Positions 9,395 through 20,664 are shown, counted from the stretch's first letter. The stretch: DNA of 64,000 nt from Streptomyces sp. NBC_01197 (GCF_036010505.1 NZ_CP108569.1:1426001-1490000), one strand, 5' to 3'. Program-made: numbers and translations. Notes: a model not told the origin generated them from the sequence alone.

Positions 9395-10564
9395 ATGCCG
9401 GACCGTTTCTCCCCCACCCCCGCTGACAGGTTCACCTTCGGTCTGTGGACCGTCGGCTGGAAGGGCAACGACCCCTTCGGTGACCCGACACGCCCCGCCC
9501 TTGACCCCGTCGAGTCCGTGGAGCGCCTGGCGGAACTCGGCGCGCACGGTGTGACCTTCCACGACGACGACCTGATCCCGTTCGACGCGTCGGACAGCGA
9601 GCGTTCGACGCTCGTCGCGCGCTTCAAGGACGCGCTGGACCGCACCGGTCTCAAGGTCCCGATGGCCACGACGAACCTGTTCACACACCCCGTCTTCAAG
9701 GACGGCGGCTTTACGTCCAACGACCGCGATGTGCGCCGCTTCGCGCTGCGGAAGGTCATCCGCAACATCGATCTGGCCGTGGAGCTGGGCGCACGGACCT
9801 ATGTGGCCTGGGGCGGCCGCGAGGGCGCCGAGTCCGGGGCCGCCAAGGACGTCCGGGTGGCGCTCGACCGGATGAAGGAGGCGTTCGACCTGCTCGGCGA
9901 GTACGTCGTGGACCAGGGGTACGACCTGCGCTTCGCCATCGAGCCCAAGCCGAACGAGCCGCGCGGCGACATCCTGCTGCCCACCGTCGGCCACGCCCTG
10001 GCGTTCATCGAGCGGCTGGAGCGCCCGGAGATGTACGGGGTGAACCCGGAGGTCGGCCACGAGCAGATGGCCGGGCTGAACTTCACCCACTCCATCGCCC
10101 AGGCGATCTGGGCGGGCAAACTCTTCCACATCGACCTCAACGGCCAGTCCGGCATCAAGTACGACCAGGACCTGCGCTTCGGAGCGGGCGACCTCCGCCA
10201 GGCGTTCTGGCTCGTCGACCTCCTGGAGAGCTCCGGCTACACCGGACCGCGCCACTTCGACTTCAAGCCGGTCCGCACCGACGGCTTCGACGGAGTCTGG
10301 GAGTCGGCGAAGAACTGCATGCGCAACTACCTGATCCTCAAGGAGCGCGCGCTGGCGTTCCGTGCCGACCCGGCCGTCCAGGAGGCGCTGGCCGCCTCGC
10401 GCCTGGACGAGCTGGCGGTGCCCACCGCGGCCGACGGGGTCAAGGGGCTGCTGGCGGACCGCTCCGCGTACGAGGAATTCGACACCGGCGCGGCCGCGGA
10501 GCGCAGCATGGCCTTCGAGGCGCTCGACCAACTGGCGATGGAGCACCTGCTCGGCGTCCGCTGA
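9395..10564 (+). CDS. xylA: Xylose isomerase
   Basis: Cytosolic metal-dependent isomerase converting D-xylose to D-xylulose (and glucose to fructose), 389 residues, the usual length for Streptomyces. The start [22 protein letters not shown] is the family N-terminus, so the in-frame extension upstream to 9212 is not used; AAGAGG precedes ATG 9395. The catalytic-base motif [11 protein letters not shown] lies near 53-63. Metal-ligand motifs [27 protein letters not shown] and LFHIDLNGQ follow, and KYDQDLRFG and HFDFKPVRT are also seen. The xylulokinase gene xylB, often next to xylA, is absent. It converges on aconitase with a shared terminator. Confidence 0.95.
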   Translation: MPDRFSPTPADRFTFGLWTVGWKGNDPFGDPTRPALDPVESVERLAELGAHGVTFHDDDLIPFDASDSERSTLVARFKDALDRTGLKVPMATTNLFTHPVFKDGGFTSNDRDVRRFALRKVIRNIDLAVELGARTYVAWGGREGAESGAAKDVRVALDRMKEAFDLLGEYVVDQGYDLRFAIEPKPNEPRGDILLPTVGHALAFIERLERPEMYGVNPEVGHEQMAGLNFTHSIAQAIWAGKLFHIDLNGQSGIKYDQDLRFGAGDLRQAFWLVDLLESSGYTGPRHFDFKPVRTDGFDGVWESAKNCMRNYLILKERALAFRADPAVQEALAASRLDELAVPTAADGVKGLLADRSAYEEFDTGAAAERSMAFEALDQLAMEHLLGVR

Positions 10565-10623
10565 ACACGCGCTTGCGCGCCCCGTGTCGAGGGCCCGCAA
10601 GGGCTTCCCGCAGGCGCATACGG

Positions 10624-10665
10624 AAGGGCCGCACCCCCGCGGTACTGCACGGGGGTACGGCCCTT
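10624..10665. terminator. Bidirectional terminator between xylA and aconitase
   Basis: Long near-perfect inverted repeat: AAGGGCCGcACCCCC at 10624-10638 pairs with GGGGGTaCGGCCCTT at 10651-10665 with one internal mismatch. It sits between two convergent genes and should serve both. Confidence 0.85.
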
Positions 10666-10687
10666 CGCGGCCTCGCGGCCCGTCCGC

Positions 10688-13495
<2,808 letters not shown>

Positions 13496-13511
13496 CTACA
13501 GTGAGGATTAG

Positions 13512-13530
13512 TTAGGTAACCCTTACCGAG
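13512..13530. promoter_or_regulatory. Iron-box-like element upstream of aconitase
   Basis: A 19-bp sequence starting TTAGGTAACCC and containing the inner dyad GGTAA-ccc-TTACC. It matches 13 of 19 positions of the DmdR/DtxR iron box as I remember it. It lies about 110 bases upstream of the aconitase start. The right half-site is the weaker one. Confidence 0.4.
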
Positions 13531-13556
13531 TGACGGCCGCGATGCGCCTCGGCAGA

Positions 13557-13574
13557 TATCTCGATGTCGAGATA
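13557..13574. promoter_or_regulatory. TamR-like 18-bp dyad upstream of aconitase
   Basis: Perfect inverted repeat TATCTCGA / TCGAGATA with a 2-nt centre, 155 bases upstream of the aconitase GTG. MarR-family operators have this form, and the MarR regulator TamR is known to control aconitase in S. coelicolor. The identification as a TamR site is inferred from form and position. Confidence 0.6.
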
Positions 13575-13683
13575 ACTCTAGTACACGTCCGCACGGAGGT
13601 CATATGGGGCCGCCCCTGACCGCTCTCATCCGATCGAACAATCGAGGCGTCTGCCGGCGAAGCCAGGCGTTCAGGCTCCCTCG

Positions 13684-14242
13684 TCAGCGAACATGATCAC
13701 TCTTCGGCCCGGTGCCTTTGTTCCTGGTCGGAGTTCCGTCCGGGGCGAAGGAGTGGTGATAGGTGAAGGCATGCGGCGCGGAGCCGTGATCGTGGAGGTG
13801 CTCCAGCCTGGAAACCCCGTCCTGCCAGGTAGGTATCACGCCGTCGGAGACCCACCAGAACACGTAACCCGGGTGTCCTGTCCTCTCGAACCAGTCGTAA
13901 CGCCTGTTCAGCGCCTCACGGTGCAGACCGGTGTAGACAGCGTCGAAGGCGGACTGCAGGTCGGTCCAGAGTGAGAGGGTCGCGGCCAAGGCGGTGGTTT
14001 CCACCGCACGTCCCTTGTCGTACCAAGTCGGTACGGCGAACTCTCCCCATGCGCCCCCAGTCCGCCCCGAAGAGCGCGCCCGGGGCGCCGTCTGCCACTT
14101 CAGCACGAGCGAGGTATCCGGCGTGCTGACCGATCTTCCGGTAGACGGCCTCACCAATGTCGTAGAACTCGCGCGTGAGAGCTCCGGGCTCGGCGAGAGG
14201 TGACTTCAGGACGCCGAATGTGTACAGAGCAAGAGGGGGCAT
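13684..14242 (-). pseudogene. Frameshifted DUF3291-type monooxygenase-like protein
   Basis: A small protein of about 185 residues of the DUF3291 (ferredoxin-fold) type. The N-terminal half, MPPLALYTFGVLKSPLAEPG, runs from 14242 to about 14055 in one frame and ends FGADWG. The rest, AWGEFAVPTWYDKGRAVETTALA and VFWWVSDGVIPTWQDG, continues in another frame to 13684. The switch is at a run of five C at 14054-14058: removing one base restores a continuous product. This could be a real frameshift, a contingency tract, or a sequencing error in the homopolymer. Confidence 0.75.
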
Positions 14243-14699
14243 ACGTCTCTTCCTGGTCGGGGGTGTCTGGTGCGGACCCGGTTCGGTGGCTTACGCATGG
14301 GGGCGAGGGTTCGTGGGGCGTGACCGACTCATCCCGTCGCGCGTGGCCCCTCCTGGGGGAACCCCTTGCGACCGTGGGCGACCACCGAAGACCGGGTGAA
14401 GGTAGCCGCCTCTGCGAGCCATGTCGAAGTTGCGATTTCCTTGTCCAAGTGGCCTTTGATACAGGTCCTTCCGGGAGCTGGGGCAGCGCCAGCGGCGTCA
14501 ACCGGGTTGGATGACGCGGCGGCTGGGCGTCAAGTCGTCACAGGGGTGGCTCACCCCCATGGTGGGCGAACATCACAGTCGCGCCGGTGTTTCCAGCCAT
14601 TCGAGGGGCTGCGGCAGGTAGAGAGGTGTGACAGGCGCGCTTTGAGTGAGGCACCCCTGGCGGCACACACGGGCCGGCCGTCGACGGCCTTATCGAATA
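14243..14699. other. Intergenic stretch without recognised genes
   Basis: About 450 bases between the DUF3291 wreck and the second aldo/keto reductase wreck. Open frames exist on both strands but none resembles a known family or has a convincing start. It is probably the decayed 5' part of neighbouring pseudogenes. Confidence 0.4.
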
Positions 14700-15261
14700 T
14701 GCCCGGTAAACCCGCCGAGCAGCATTGGCGAGGAGCTGTTCGTCACCACCAAGCTGTGGGTCCAGGACGCGCCGGCCGAGCAGAACACCAGGCGCGCCTT
14801 CGAGGCGTCACTCGCCAAGCTGGGCCTGGCCCACCTCGACCTGTACCTGATGCACCAGCCCTTCGGCGACGCCTACGGGCAGTGGCGGGCTGTGGAGACC
14901 CTCAACAGTGAGGGGCTCGCCAGGGCGATCGGCGTCGCCAGCTTCCACCCCGACCGCCTGATCGACCTGATCGACCTGATCATCAACAACGACATCCTGC
15001 CGGCGGTCAACCGGATCGAGACCCACCCGTTCTTCCAGCGCGCCGACTACCAGGACCCGATGCGCGAGCACGGGGTGCGGAGCGGATCCAGTCCTGGGGC
15101 GGCTTCGCCGAGGGCAGGAACGACCTGTTCACCAACCCGCTCCTGGCCGAGATCGGCAAGGAGCGCGGCAAGTCCGTCGCGCAGGTCGTACTAGCCGGCT
15201 GACCCAGCGCGGCGTCCCCGAGATCATCACCTGGCTCGCCATGCGCCGCCTCGACGCGTGA
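14700..15261 (+). pseudogene. Second broken aldo/keto reductase, 5'-truncated
   Basis: Fragment of a 2,5-diketo-gluconate-reductase-like aldo/keto reductase. It begins abruptly with [14 protein letters not shown], and the N-terminal third with the catalytic Asp and Tyr is gone. Recognisable blocks follow: [29 protein letters not shown] and [10 protein letters not shown]. After MREHGVR the frame shifts near 15080 and the family sequence continues as [34 protein letters not shown] further shift near 15195 is needed to reach LTQRGVPE and the stop near 15261. Clearly non-functional. Confidence 0.8.
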
Positions 15262-15381
15262 CCGCTGCGCCCATCGCGGCGCGCCGCGCTGCCCGAGTGC
15301 TGAAGCCGCACCCGCGACCACCCCGTCAGTCGCACCCGCAGCCACACCCGTCACTCCAATGGCCCACCCGGAAGAGTTGGC

Positions 15382-15397
15382 ATCTCATATGTGAGAT
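15382..15397. promoter_or_regulatory. Inverted repeat overlapping the HTH-MurA promoter
   Basis: ATCTCA / TGAGAT arms with a 4-nt centre, ending 13 bases before the ATG of the HTH-MurA gene. An XRE-type protein could repress its own gene here. The lack of a ribosome site before the ATG suggests a leaderless transcript whose -10 would overlap this repeat. Confidence 0.5.
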
Positions 15398-15409
15398 AGC
15401 GTCTGTCGC

Positions 15410-16939
15410 ATGGCAGATGACTACCTCGTACGCATCGGCAAGCTCATCCGTGTCGCCCGTCAGCACCGGGGCTGGACACAGACTCAGCTGGCCGATGCGC
15501 TCGCCACAAGCCAGAGCGCCGTGAACCGCATCGAGCGCGGAAACCAGAACATCAGCCTTGAGATGATCGCCCGGATCGGCGAGGCTCTCGACAGCGAGAT
15601 CGTTTCGCTGGGCTACGCCGGACCGATGCATCTGCGGGTGGTCGGCGGACGCCGGCTGTCCGGCGCGATCGACGTCAAGACGAGCAAGAACGCCTGTGTG
15701 GCGCTGCTCTGCGCCTCGTTGCTCAACAAGGGGCGGACGGTGCTGCGCAGAGTCGCACGCATCGAGGAGGTGTACCGCCTCCTTGAGGTGCTCAACTCCA
15801 TTGGCGTGCGCACCCGTTGGATCAACGACGGCAAGGACCTGGAGATCGCCCCGGGCGCCGACGTGGACATGGCCGCCATCGACGCGTCGGCCGCACGCCG
15901 CACCCGCTCGATCATCATGTTCCTCGGCCCGCTGCTGCACCGCCTGGACACCTTCAAGCTGCCGTACGCGGGCGGCTGCGACCTGGGCACCCGCACCATC
16001 GAGCCCCACATGATCGCGCTGCGCCGCTTCGGACTGGAGATCACGGCGACGGAGGGGCTCTACCACGCACAGGTGGAGCGGGGCGCCACCCCCGACCGCC
16101 CGATCGTGCTGACCGAACGCGGCGACACGGTCACCGAGAACGCGCTGCTCGCGGCCGCGCGCAGCGACGGCGTGACCGTCATCCGCAACGCGTCCTCCAA
16201 CTACATGGTCCAGGACCTGTGTTTCTTCCTGGAGGCGCTGGGCGTACGGGTGGACGGCGTGGGCACGACGACGCTGACCGTGCACGGGGTGCCGGACATC
16301 GACGTGGATGTCGACTACTCCCCCTCCGAGGACCCGGTCGAGGCGATGAGCCTGCTGGCCGCCGCCGTGGTGACGGAGTCGGAGCTGACGATCCGCCGGG
16401 TTCCCGTCGAGTTCATGGAGATCGAGCTCGCGGTCCTGGAGGAGATGGGCCTCGATCACGACCGCAGCGCCGAGTACGCGGCCGACAACGGCCGGACCCG
16501 GCTGGTGGACCTGACCGTACGGCCCTCCAAGCTCGAAGCCCCCATCGACAAGATCCACCCGATGCCCTTCCCGGGGCTCAACATCGACAACGTGCCGTTC
16601 TTCGCGGCCATCGCGGCGGTCGCGCAGGGCCAGACCCTGATCCACGACTGGGTCTACGACAACCGCGCGATCTATCTGACGGACCTCAACCGGCTGGGCG
16701 GCAGGCTGCAACTCCTCGACCCGCACCGGGTGCTGGTGGAAGGCCCGACCCGCTGGCGCGCGGCGGAGATGATGTGCCCGCCGGCGCTGCGTCCGGCGGT
16801 GGTGGTGCTGCTGGCGATGATGGCGGCCGAGGGCACGTCGGTGCTGCGCAACGTGTACGTGATCAATCGCGGATACGAGGAGCTGGCGGAGCGTCTCAAC
16901 TCCGTGGGCGCACAGATCGAGATCTTCCGGGACATCTGA
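15410..16939 (+). CDS. MurA-like enolpyruvyl transferase with N-terminal XRE helix-turn-helix
   Basis: 509 residues. Residues 1-65 form an XRE-type helix-turn-helix (RQHRGWTQTQLADALATSQS, AVNRIERGNQNIS). From about 75 to the end it is an EPSP-synthase/MurA fold, the enzyme that adds enolpyruvate to UDP-GlcNAc in the first committed step of peptidoglycan synthesis. The MurA loop Cys is kept as Cys190 in AGGCDLGTR, though the usual PGGCAIG loop is altered. A fused DNA-binding domain suggests a regulator using the MurA fold as a sensor, or an enzyme that controls its own gene. The ATG has no Shine-Dalgarno site and may be leaderless. From memory, S. coelicolor keeps the same gene next to aconitase. 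Confidence 0.88.
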   Translation: MADDYLVRIGKLIRVARQHRGWTQTQLADALATSQSAVNRIERGNQNISLEMIARIGEALDSEIVSLGYAGPMHLRVVGGRRLSGAIDVKTSKNACVALLCASLLNKGRTVLRRVARIEEVYRLLEVLNSIGVRTRWINDGKDLEIAPGADVDMAAIDASAARRTRSIIMFLGPLLHRLDTFKLPYAGGCDLGTRTIEPHMIALRRFGLEITATEGLYHAQVERGATPDRPIVLTERGDTVTENALLAAARSDGVTVIRNASSNYMVQDLCFFLEALGVRVDGVGTTTLTVHGVPDIDVDVDYSPSEDPVEAMSLLAAAVVTESELTIRRVPVEFMEIELAVLEEMGLDHDRSAEYAADNGRTRLVDLTVRPSKLEAPIDKIHPMPFPGLNIDNVPFFAAIAAVAQGQTLIHDWVYDNRAIYLTDLNRLGGRLQLLDPHRVLVEGPTRWRAAEMMCPPALRPAVVVLLAMMAAEGTSVLRNVYVINRGYEELAERLNSVGAQIEIFRDI

Positions 16940-16961
16940 TACGCGAGTGCCTCTACACCTC

Positions 16962-16989
16962 TCCTGGCCTGCTCCTTAGCGGGCCAGGA
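16962..16989. terminator. Terminator after the HTH-MurA gene
   Basis: Arms TCCTGGCC (16962-16969) and GGCCAGGA (16982-16989) with a 12-nt loop, 23 bases after the stop codon. Confidence 0.7.
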
Positions 16990-17145
16990 TGAGGTTGGGC
17001 CGCACCTCTGGGACTTTCTGGGCCTTTTGGGCCCGCGGCGGGCAACGGCCACGCTCGCACAGACCCTGCCGACCGTCCATGGTTACGCAAAGATCGCGTC
17101 GCTGGTGGCGCTGCCGCGTGCGCCCGGTCCCCGGCCACGGTCACC

Positions 17146-17180
17146 TGGCATCTGGCATCTGGCATCTGGCATCTGGCATC
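17146..17180. repeat. Five tandem copies of a heptamer
   Basis: TGGCATC is repeated five times without a mismatch (35 bp). It lies in non-coding DNA, so copy-number change would not alter a protein. Such perfect short tandem repeats are uncommon in Streptomyces intergenic DNA. Confidence 0.9.
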
Positions 17181-17480
17181 TGCCGGGCCCGGGGGCTGCG
17201 TCGTGTCGTACACCGGCGCCCTTCTTTTTTGGCTGCGTCGCCTGATCACGCGCCTGTCCAGCCCGGCGGTGCCGGGAGCCATGTGGGGGCGGTCAGGGCT
17301 GCGAGTGTCCGGCTGCCATGGCGTCGGTCAGTTGTCGGCGGGCCACACACAGCGCCCGGAGCCGGCGGCTGGGAGGACGTTTTCTGGGAAGGTGGGTAAC
17401 AGCCGTCGCTGGACGGTCTGTCCATGTGACAGCGGGCCGAAGCGCTGGCCAGTGTCGGCGCTCGACGGAGGGACCTTGCC

Positions 17481-17790
17481 ATGAGCATGCAGCAGAACAG
17501 GCCGGTGCAGGCGAATGCGTCCACCCGGCAGATCGCGAAGGCGTCACCGACGACCGCTGTGACCCGGGGAGCGACCGGCGTGGACGAGCCGGCCGACGCT
17601 CGGGGCAATACCTCGATCGCCGATGCCCTCGTAGTCGAAGTGGCGGGCGTCGCGGGAGGTCCCGGGCGTGTATGACCTGCAACGGCGGGTCCACGTGCGG
17701 CGGAACCGGACACCGCCCCGGAACCTCGACGCGCTCACCGTCGTCAATCGTGGGAGCCGAGCACAGGCAGCCCCTTACAACAACGACGCC
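17481..17790 (+). pseudogene. Remnant of an Asp23/Gls24-family envelope stress protein
   Basis: An ATG with a good GGAGGG site at 17481 opens a frame that after about 45 residues reads NTSIADALVVEVAGVAG and stops near 17675. A one-base shift lets it continue as REVPGVYDLQ, the hallmark of the Asp23/Gls24 (DUF322) family, whose members are usually 120-190 residues. Downstream of that the family sequence fades. The piece lies just before a BrkB-like gene and near a stress sigma factor, the usual setting for Asp23 proteins in Streptomyces. I take it as a truncated, frameshifted copy. Confidence 0.65.
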
Positions 17791-17818
17791 CGCGTACGAC
17801 TCGACCACCACACACAAC

Positions 17819-18700
17819 ATGTCCGCTGACTCTCCCGAGGCCCAGCTGCGCCGCGCGGGCCGCACGCTCATCCGCCCGGCCCGTAACTGGTGGCCGGCCC
17901 TGCGCCGAACGCCGGTGTCGTTGTGGAACGACGACATCACCGACTACGCGGCGGCCCTGACGTACTACGCGATCCTTGCCGTGCTGCCTGCCCTGCTCGT
18001 CAGCGTCCTCGCGTTCGGGCTCATCAGCCCCGAAACGGCCGAGAAGCTCATCGCTTACGTTACGGACTATGCCCCGGGGCAGTCAGGCACCGAACTCCAC
18101 GGCGTACTCGAACGCATGCTTGCGCAACGGTCCGCCATCTGGACGCTGCTCGGCACCGGAACCGCAAGCGCGCTGTGGTCGGCCTGCAGCTATCTGGCCG
18201 TCTTCCGTCGGGCCCTGCACCGTATGCACCGCATCGCAGACCGTCGTTCCCCCTGGCGCAAAGCGCACCGGATCGTGCTCACCGCCCTGGTCCTGCTCGC
18301 CCTGTTGGTCGTAAGCGGTCTCCTGCTGATGCTGAGCGGTCCGGTGACAGCAGTGCTGGGCCGCACCGTCCGCGCCGGCTCCACCACCGGGTTCATATGG
18401 AGCCTGGCACGCTGGCCGGTGCTCCTGTGCCTCGTGGCCCTGCTGGTCGTGGTCGTCTTCCATACCGGCCCCGCGCCCGCACGCCGACGCGATCACAGCC
18501 TGCCCGGCGGCATCCTGGCCGCCGCGCTCTGGCTGACCGCCTCCGCCGGCTTCGCCCTGTACACCGCGCTGTTGGGGTCCTACAGCCGCCTGTACGGATC
18601 GCTGGCCGGCGCCGTGGTCTTCCTGATCTGGTTGTGGCTGTCCAACCTGGCTCTCCTGACAGGCGCGCAATTCACTGCGGAACTGGGCAAGGCCGAGTAG
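17819..18700 (+). CDS. YihY/BrkB-family inner membrane protein
   Basis: 293-residue integral membrane protein of the YihY/BrkB family, with about six membrane segments. The biochemical function of the family is not settled; it was once linked to RNase BN and to serum resistance. Family marks are DYAAALTYYAILAVLPALLVSV near 40-62 and the C-terminal LYGSLAGAVVFLIWLWLSNLALLTGAQ. I chose ATG 17819 (MSADSPEAQLRRAG) because the open frame further upstream reads through the Asp23 remnant without coding character. It lies in a small stress-related island with a STAS protein and a SigB-type sigma factor. Confidence 0.85.
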   Translation: MSADSPEAQLRRAGRTLIRPARNWWPALRRTPVSLWNDDITDYAAALTYYAILAVLPALLVSVLAFGLISPETAEKLIAYVTDYAPGQSGTELHGVLERMLAQRSAIWTLLGTGTASALWSACSYLAVFRRALHRMHRIADRRSPWRKAHRIVLTALVLLALLVVSGLLLMLSGPVTAVLGRTVRAGSTTGFIWSLARWPVLLCLVALLVVVVFHTGPAPARRRDHSLPGGILAAALWLTASAGFALYTALLGSYSRLYGSLAGAVVFLIWLWLSNLALLTGAQFTAELGKAE

Positions 18701-18812
18701 GGGCACGGTGGCTGACGCCCCGTCCCGGCGCTACTCGAAAGACCTGGGGAAACGAGACATGTGACCGCTCGCCCTCCGGCACAACCGACCACCTGGCGCG
18801 ACGGCTCCCGGC

Positions 18813-19139
18813 CTAGACGGCCGGTTTTCTGCCGCGGTCCGTCTCATCCTGCACGAGGAGCGAGAGCAGGGAGGCGACGGTCAGGCCGGCTTCTGCCGGA
18901 TGGCGCAGCACCTTGTCCGGCTTGATGCGGTAGGTGTTCGTGCGTCCTTCGCGGGTGTGGGAGAGGTAACCGTCCTGCTCAAGGTCGGCAATGATCCGCT
19001 GTACGGCGCGGTCGGTGAGCCGGCAGTAAGCGGCGATGTCGCGGATGCGGATGTTCGGGTCATCGGCGATGGCGGCAAGTACGCGCGCATGGTTGGTGAC
19101 GAACGTCCACCCGGTGTGTGTCTCGGACTCTCCGATCAT
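18813..19139 (-). CDS. Winged helix-turn-helix regulator
   Basis: Small DNA-binding protein of about 108 residues. The core TGWTFVTNHARVLAAIADDPNIRIRD followed by LTDRAVQRIIADLEQDGYL is a MarR/ArsR-like winged helix common in Streptomyces, usually a stand-alone protein of about this size. The start is uncertain: ATGs at 19139, 19148 and 19187 are all in frame. I prefer 19139 because it leaves two dyads (19158-19169 and 19172-19197) in the upstream region, where an autoregulator would bind. It is divergent from the STAS gene, so it may control both. Confidence 0.75.
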   Translation of the reverse strand: MIGESETHTGWTFVTNHARVLAAIADDPNIRIRDIAAYCRLTDRAVQRIIADLEQDGYLSHTREGRTNTYRIKPDKVLRHPAEAGLTVASLLSLLVQDETDRGRKPAV

Positions 19140-19157
19140 GCCTTGCATGTTAGGCGA

Positions 19158-19169
19158 CAGGTTTACCTG
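19158..19169. promoter_or_regulatory. Dyad in the wHTH/STAS divergent region
   Basis: CAGGT-TT-ACCTG. It lies just upstream of the preferred start of the winged-helix regulator and is a candidate autoregulatory operator. Confidence 0.4.
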
Positions 19170-19171
19170 AA

Positions 19172-19197
19172 CGCGAATACATGACATAGTTTTCGCG
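19172..19197. promoter_or_regulatory. Spaced dyad in the wHTH/STAS divergent region
   Basis: CGCGAA and TTCGCG arms are separated by 14 A/T-rich bases, about two helical turns between arm centres. It is placed between the regulator and the STAS gene and could be an operator for either. Confidence 0.35.
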
Positions 19198-19242
19198 CAA
19201 CACGTGACGGGGTTCGGCAGAGGTGGACTGGGAGGTCCGAGA

Positions 19243-19653
19243 ATGTCGTGGGACGAAGTCGCCACAGCAGGGCCGGGGGGCGACGCTGTGGGAAGCAGCA
19301 CCCACCCGTCCGGCCCGGACGGTGGACACCTACCGGTGCATGGCGCGGTGGCTCAGTACGAGTGCGGCGACGCCTGGGTGATCGTTGCCGTCGGCGAGTA
19401 CGACATGGACTCGATCAAGCCCCTGACGGAGGCGCTGACCACCGCGGCCGCACAGCATCCGAAGGTGGTCCTGGACACCTCCGGCGTCACCTTCGCAGAC
19501 TCCTCGTTCCTGAACCTCATCCTCATCGGACACCGGGCCACCGCCCTGCACGTGGCCGCACCGAGACCACAGTTGCGGCGTCTCCTTGAGGTGACCGGAA
19601 CCGACGCCATCCTTCAGGTACGAGCAACGGTGGAGGAAGCGGCCGGCTCCTGA
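19243..19653 (+). CDS. STAS-domain anti-anti-sigma factor
   Basis: 136-residue protein with a STAS domain at about 28-130. Such proteins bind and sequester anti-sigma kinases when unphosphorylated and so release a sigma factor. The phosphorylatable serine motif is visible as DTSGVTFADSSFLNLIL, in the family position after the central strand. ATG 19243 follows GGGAGG at good spacing, so the GTG-like start further upstream is not needed. It lies about 100 bases before a SigB-type sigma factor gene, consistent with partner-switching control. No anti-sigma kinase is adjacent; the HATPase protein at 45.4 kb is far away. Confidence 0.88.
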   Translation: MSWDEVATAGPGGDAVGSSTHPSGPDGGHLPVHGAVAQYECGDAWVIVAVGEYDMDSIKPLTEALTTAAAQHPKVVLDTSGVTFADSSFLNLILIGHRATALHVAAPRPQLRRLLEVTGTDAILQVRATVEEAAGS

Positions 19654-19758
19654 GGCCTGCCCGGCACGTGATGCAGACCGGCTAGGTGTATCGCCCGACG
19701 GGTCGTGCGACTGCTCTGGTACGCGCGGCCTGCCAATTCTTTTGAACAGGAGGTTGTC

Positions 19759-20664
19759 ATGGTGGTATCCACGCAGGCCAGGGCGGCGACGGGACAGTCA
19801 GCGCAAGCCGTTACGCCGGCCGCCCCATGCTCTGCGACCGGTGAACTGCCGTGGATCGAGAACCCGAAGAAGGTCGCCCCCAAGGACGCACGGTCCCTGT
19901 GCAGGACGTTCTTCGATCAGCTGCAGGTACTTGAAGAGGGCACACCCGAGTACCAGTACGCGCGGAACACCCTGATCGAGATGAACCTCTCACTCGTACG
20001 GTTCGCGGCCAGCCGCTACCGTAACCGCGGCAGCGGCGAGATGGAGGACATCGTGCAGGTCGGCACGATCGGCCTGATCAAGGCCATCGACCGCTTCGAC
20101 CTCACGCGCGAAGTCGAATTCACCACCTTCTCCATCCCCTACATCGTGGGAGAGATCAAGCGGTACTTCCGCGACACCACATGGGCCGTCCACGTCCCAC
20201 GGCGACTGCAGGAACTACGCGTCGACCTGGCGAGGGCGCAGGAAGCCCTCTTCGTCGACCTGGGCCGGCAGCCCACAGTCCGGGAACTCGCCGATCACCT
20301 CGACCTGAGTGAGGAAGAGATCCTCGACGGCCTGATCGCGTCCAACGGCTACACCGCCGGCTCACTGGACATGCCCCAGGACAACAACGAGCAGACCCAG
20401 ATGTCCTCGACCCGTTCACGGACCCTCGCCGATGTCGTCGGCGTGTGCGACCCCACTATGGAGCTCGTCGAGGACTTCCACGCGCTCGCGCCCCTCCTGC
20501 ACACCCTCGATGACCGCGAACGCGAAATCCTGACGCTGCGCTTCGGCCAGGAAATGACTCAGTCCCAGATCGGGGCGGAGCTCGGCATCTCCCAGATGCA
20601 TGTCTCCCGCCTCCTGGCCCGGACCCTGGGCAAACTGCGTTCCGGGATGCTCACACAGGACTGA
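19759..20664 (+). CDS. SigB/SigF/SigG-family stress sigma factor
   Basis: 301-residue alternative sigma factor of the SigB/SigF/SigG group, directing RNA polymerase to stress or developmental promoters. A perfect AGGAGG lies before ATG 19759. After an unstructured N-terminus of about 45 residues come region 2 (NLSLVRFAASRYRNRG, DIVQVGTIGLIKAIDRFDL), region 3 (RQPTVRELADHLDLSEEEI) and region 4 (LHTLDDREREILTLRFGQEMTQSQIGAELGIS, a helix-turn-helix). The STAS gene upstream fits a partner-switching circuit. The stop codon lies in a 14-bp tandem duplication at 20653-20680. Confidence 0.92.
   Translation: MVVSTQARAATGQSAQAVTPAAPCSATGELPWIENPKKVAPKDARSLCRTFFDQLQVLEEGTPEYQYARNTLIEMNLSLVRFAASRYRNRGSGEMEDIVQVGTIGLIKAIDRFDLTREVEFTTFSIPYIVGEIKRYFRDTTWAVHVPRRLQELRVDLARAQEALFVDLGRQPTVRELADHLDLSEEEILDGLIASNGYTAGSLDMPQDNNEQTQMSSTRSRTLADVVGVCDPTMELVEDFHALAPLLHTLDDREREILTLRFGQEMTQSQIGAELGISQMHVSRLLARTLGKLRSGMLTQD

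Larger units (their letters stand above)
16940..17480. other. Intergenic region with terminator and heptamer repeats
   Basis: 540 bases without a gene. It contains the terminator of the HTH-MurA gene (16962-16989) and a five-copy 7-bp tandem repeat (17146-17180), plus the promoter area of the following Asp23-like remnant. Nothing else is recognisable. Confidence 0.6.

Noticed and set aside
19690..19740. SigB-type promoter before the sigma factor gene
   Set aside because: GGCT-n16-GGGTCG only partly fits the expected GGGTAY -10, so autoregulation cannot be claimed.
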